Positions 8,752 to 10,000 of a DNA stretch of 10,000 nt are shown here, piece by piece; the first letter of the stretch is position 1, and every line of letters starts with the position of its first letter. This DNA comes from Chondrilla cf. caribensis (taxonomy: Eukaryota; Porifera; Demospongiae; Chondrillida; Chondrillidae): assembly GCA_964020155.1 (NCBI GenBank), contig OZ026553.1:978318-988317 (forward strand), in the 5' to 3' direction. A model generated the notes under the pieces. That model searched no databases, was not told the DNA's origin, and was given only the letters and a program-made list of their open reading frames with translations. Position numbers and translations under genes: made by a program.

Positions 8752-9789
8752 ATGTTGAAGATTGTCTGTTATTCCCTGTGCCTTGGACTTGTTCCTCTGG
8801 CCGTGTTTGGGACCCTTACCATTGACAACAACGATGGGAGTAAACTAGACGGACGGTTCTACCACGAAAACACCACTGATGATATTGATGTGGAGCTAGT
8901 CTTCAACAGCTACTTTGAAAACGGTGAGATTGTATCGAACACAGAGCTGCTGCTTGTGCCATCAGAAGATTTGCAATTTCCTTTGGTAACTCTGAGACTG
9001 CCTTTCGATGAGAAGGACAATCGTAAAGTCAGTGGATTGCTACCCAGTGTCGTGAAAGCTGCCCAAGTTGCAGTTGATGCTCTGTCCAGTGGAACAAACT
9101 CCACTGAAATGTTCCTCGACATTGCTCTGATGTATCAAGAGTTTGTTACCGAGCTCTATCAAGCCTTGAAGGAGGACGACACCACCTTGAACCAACTCCA
9201 CTACAGTCTCCTGTACCACAGCTCGGTCATGGGAGCAGCATACAGAATCTCGGAGGGCGCCACTGAGGTGGAAGATATCTGCCTTGTTTCCCCCAAGTAC
9301 GAATACCAGGACGGAGTATTCATGTGTACACAGGACCTTCAACTTATCATGATGCTGACTCCTGGCGGTGATGAGCCGATGCCTCCCATCAATGATCTAC
9401 CTCTCGGCATGGACAAAGAAGAGCAAGATCCAAGGTCAATGAACGCTCGGTATCCAGACGATCCTAGCATCAAAGTGAACAGAATACAACCAACCTTTTT
9501 TCCTCGACAGAGACCCTCGAAATTTGGAAAGGTTAAGCTACCTCCGATGTACCTTCCACGCGGATTGCGACCCATCAGTGGCCGAATGTGGGGATGTTGC
9601 CAGACCAACAGGAGAAAGTGTATGGACTTCAGTGACGACTGCTGGTCGCTGGACTGCCTCTGCCAGTGCTGTGATCGGTACTTCTGTGGAGAAACCTGCC
9701 TCAATACCAAGGGCCTGGCCTGCAGTGATGACCCGGAAGAGAAGTCAATTCTAGCTCCAGAAGTGATGAGGAATATCCAATGCTTCTAG
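8752..9789 (+). CDS. Secreted two-part protein with Cys-rich C-terminus, unknown family
   Basis: 345 codons without an intron. ATG 8752 is the first in frame after a TGA at 8710-8712, with G at -3. Residues 1-20 are a signal peptide (hydrophobic run, likely cleavage after Val-Phe-Gly). Residues 21-200 form an acidic region with few cysteines (Cys177 and Cys192, perhaps a pair) and sequons at Asn40 and Asn116. Helical-looking stretches lie at about 98-112 and 119-140. Residues 203-275 are rich in Pro and polar residues and look like a flexible linker, changing from acidic (207-226) to basic (about 241-273). Residues 280-324 hold 11 cysteines, including Cys282-Cys283 and the C-x-C-x-C-C cluster at 302-307, and a twelfth lies at 344 next to the C-terminus. 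Such spacing suggests a compact disulfide-bonded module. No transmembrane segment is seen after the signal. I do not recognise the family and assign no function. It is most likely extracellular. Confidence 0.88.
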   Translation: MLKIVCYSLCLGLVPLAVFGTLTIDNNDGSKLDGRFYHENTTDDIDVELVFNSYFENGEIVSNTELLLVPSEDLQFPLVTLRLPFDEKDNRKVSGLLPSVVKAAQVAVDALSSGTNSTEMFLDIALMYQEFVTELYQALKEDDTTLNQLHYSLLYHSSVMGAAYRISEGATEVEDICLVSPKYEYQDGVFMCTQDLQLIMMLTPGGDEPMPPINDLPLGMDKEEQDPRSMNARYPDDPSIKVNRIQPTFFPRQRPSKFGKVKLPPMYLPRGLRPISGRMWGCCQTNRRKCMDFSDDCWSLDCLCQCCDRYFCGETCLNTKGLACSDDPEEKSILAPEVMRNIQCF

Positions 9790-10000
9790 TTGCCACCTCG
9801 ACGTAACATTAGAACAATATTATACACATTGCATGTCTAGATGTATCATACACATGTTTATTGGCTGACACAATGCACAGTTACTTATACATAATAGATA
9901 CAATTTTGTAGGCACACACACACGTGTTAGTGTACATTCGTGTTGGTAGGTTGTCATTGTTGACATGCAAGAATCAAATAACATTAATTTTAATAAAAAC
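9790..10000 (+). other. 3' UTR of second secreted gene
   Basis: AT-rich non-coding sequence follows the TAG stop. The only AATAAA I see is at 9992-9997, at the window edge, so the transcript probably ends just beyond the window. A short CA run lies near 9914-9922. Confidence 0.5.

Overview
This window looks like nuclear DNA of a marine invertebrate animal, most likely a sponge or another early-branching metazoan. This is inferred from the kinds of protein encoded, not from a diagnostic marker. The supporting points are a secreted short collagen-like protein with a cysteine-rich C-terminal module, a second secreted cysteine-rich protein, both as uninterrupted 345-codon frames, eukaryotic AATAAA poly(A) hexamers and TATA-like elements, and AT-rich spacers full of microsatellites and minisatellites. 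There are no bacterial operons or ribosome-binding sites, and I saw no rRNA, tRNA or CRISPR feature.

Layout, left to right. 1-313 has no gene I can support. 314-667 is a GT/GCGT compound microsatellite. 833-1320 is a 17-bp minisatellite in perfect register that contains a perfect 85-bp higher-order duplication. About 1498-3085 is duplicated block A, which carries a minus-strand pseudogene of a three-pass membrane protein. 3148-4185 (+) encodes the secreted collagen-like protein, followed by an AT-rich 3' UTR with three AATAAA signals. 4797-5174 (+) is a decayed frame for a type II membrane protein, broken by two TGA codons. 5115-5463 is a 58-bp tandem repeat that runs into the end of that frame. 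About 5699-7795 is duplicated block B, in the same orientation as block A, with an intact 213-codon version of the three-pass protein gene at 6792-7433 (-). 8013-8267 is a (CACG)39/(CA)n microsatellite, the mirror-strand counterpart of the one at the left. 8752-9789 (+) encodes the second secreted protein, of unknown family, and its 3' UTR ends near an AATAAA at 9992.

The two secreted genes may both act at the cell surface or in the extracellular matrix, but nothing in the sequence ties them to one pathway. The clearest evolutionary story is the A/B duplication around the collagen-like gene. One copy of the membrane-protein gene is open, and the other was broken by a 338-bp frame-shifting deletion. 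Gene and family calls rest on reading the sequence alone; no database search was possible.
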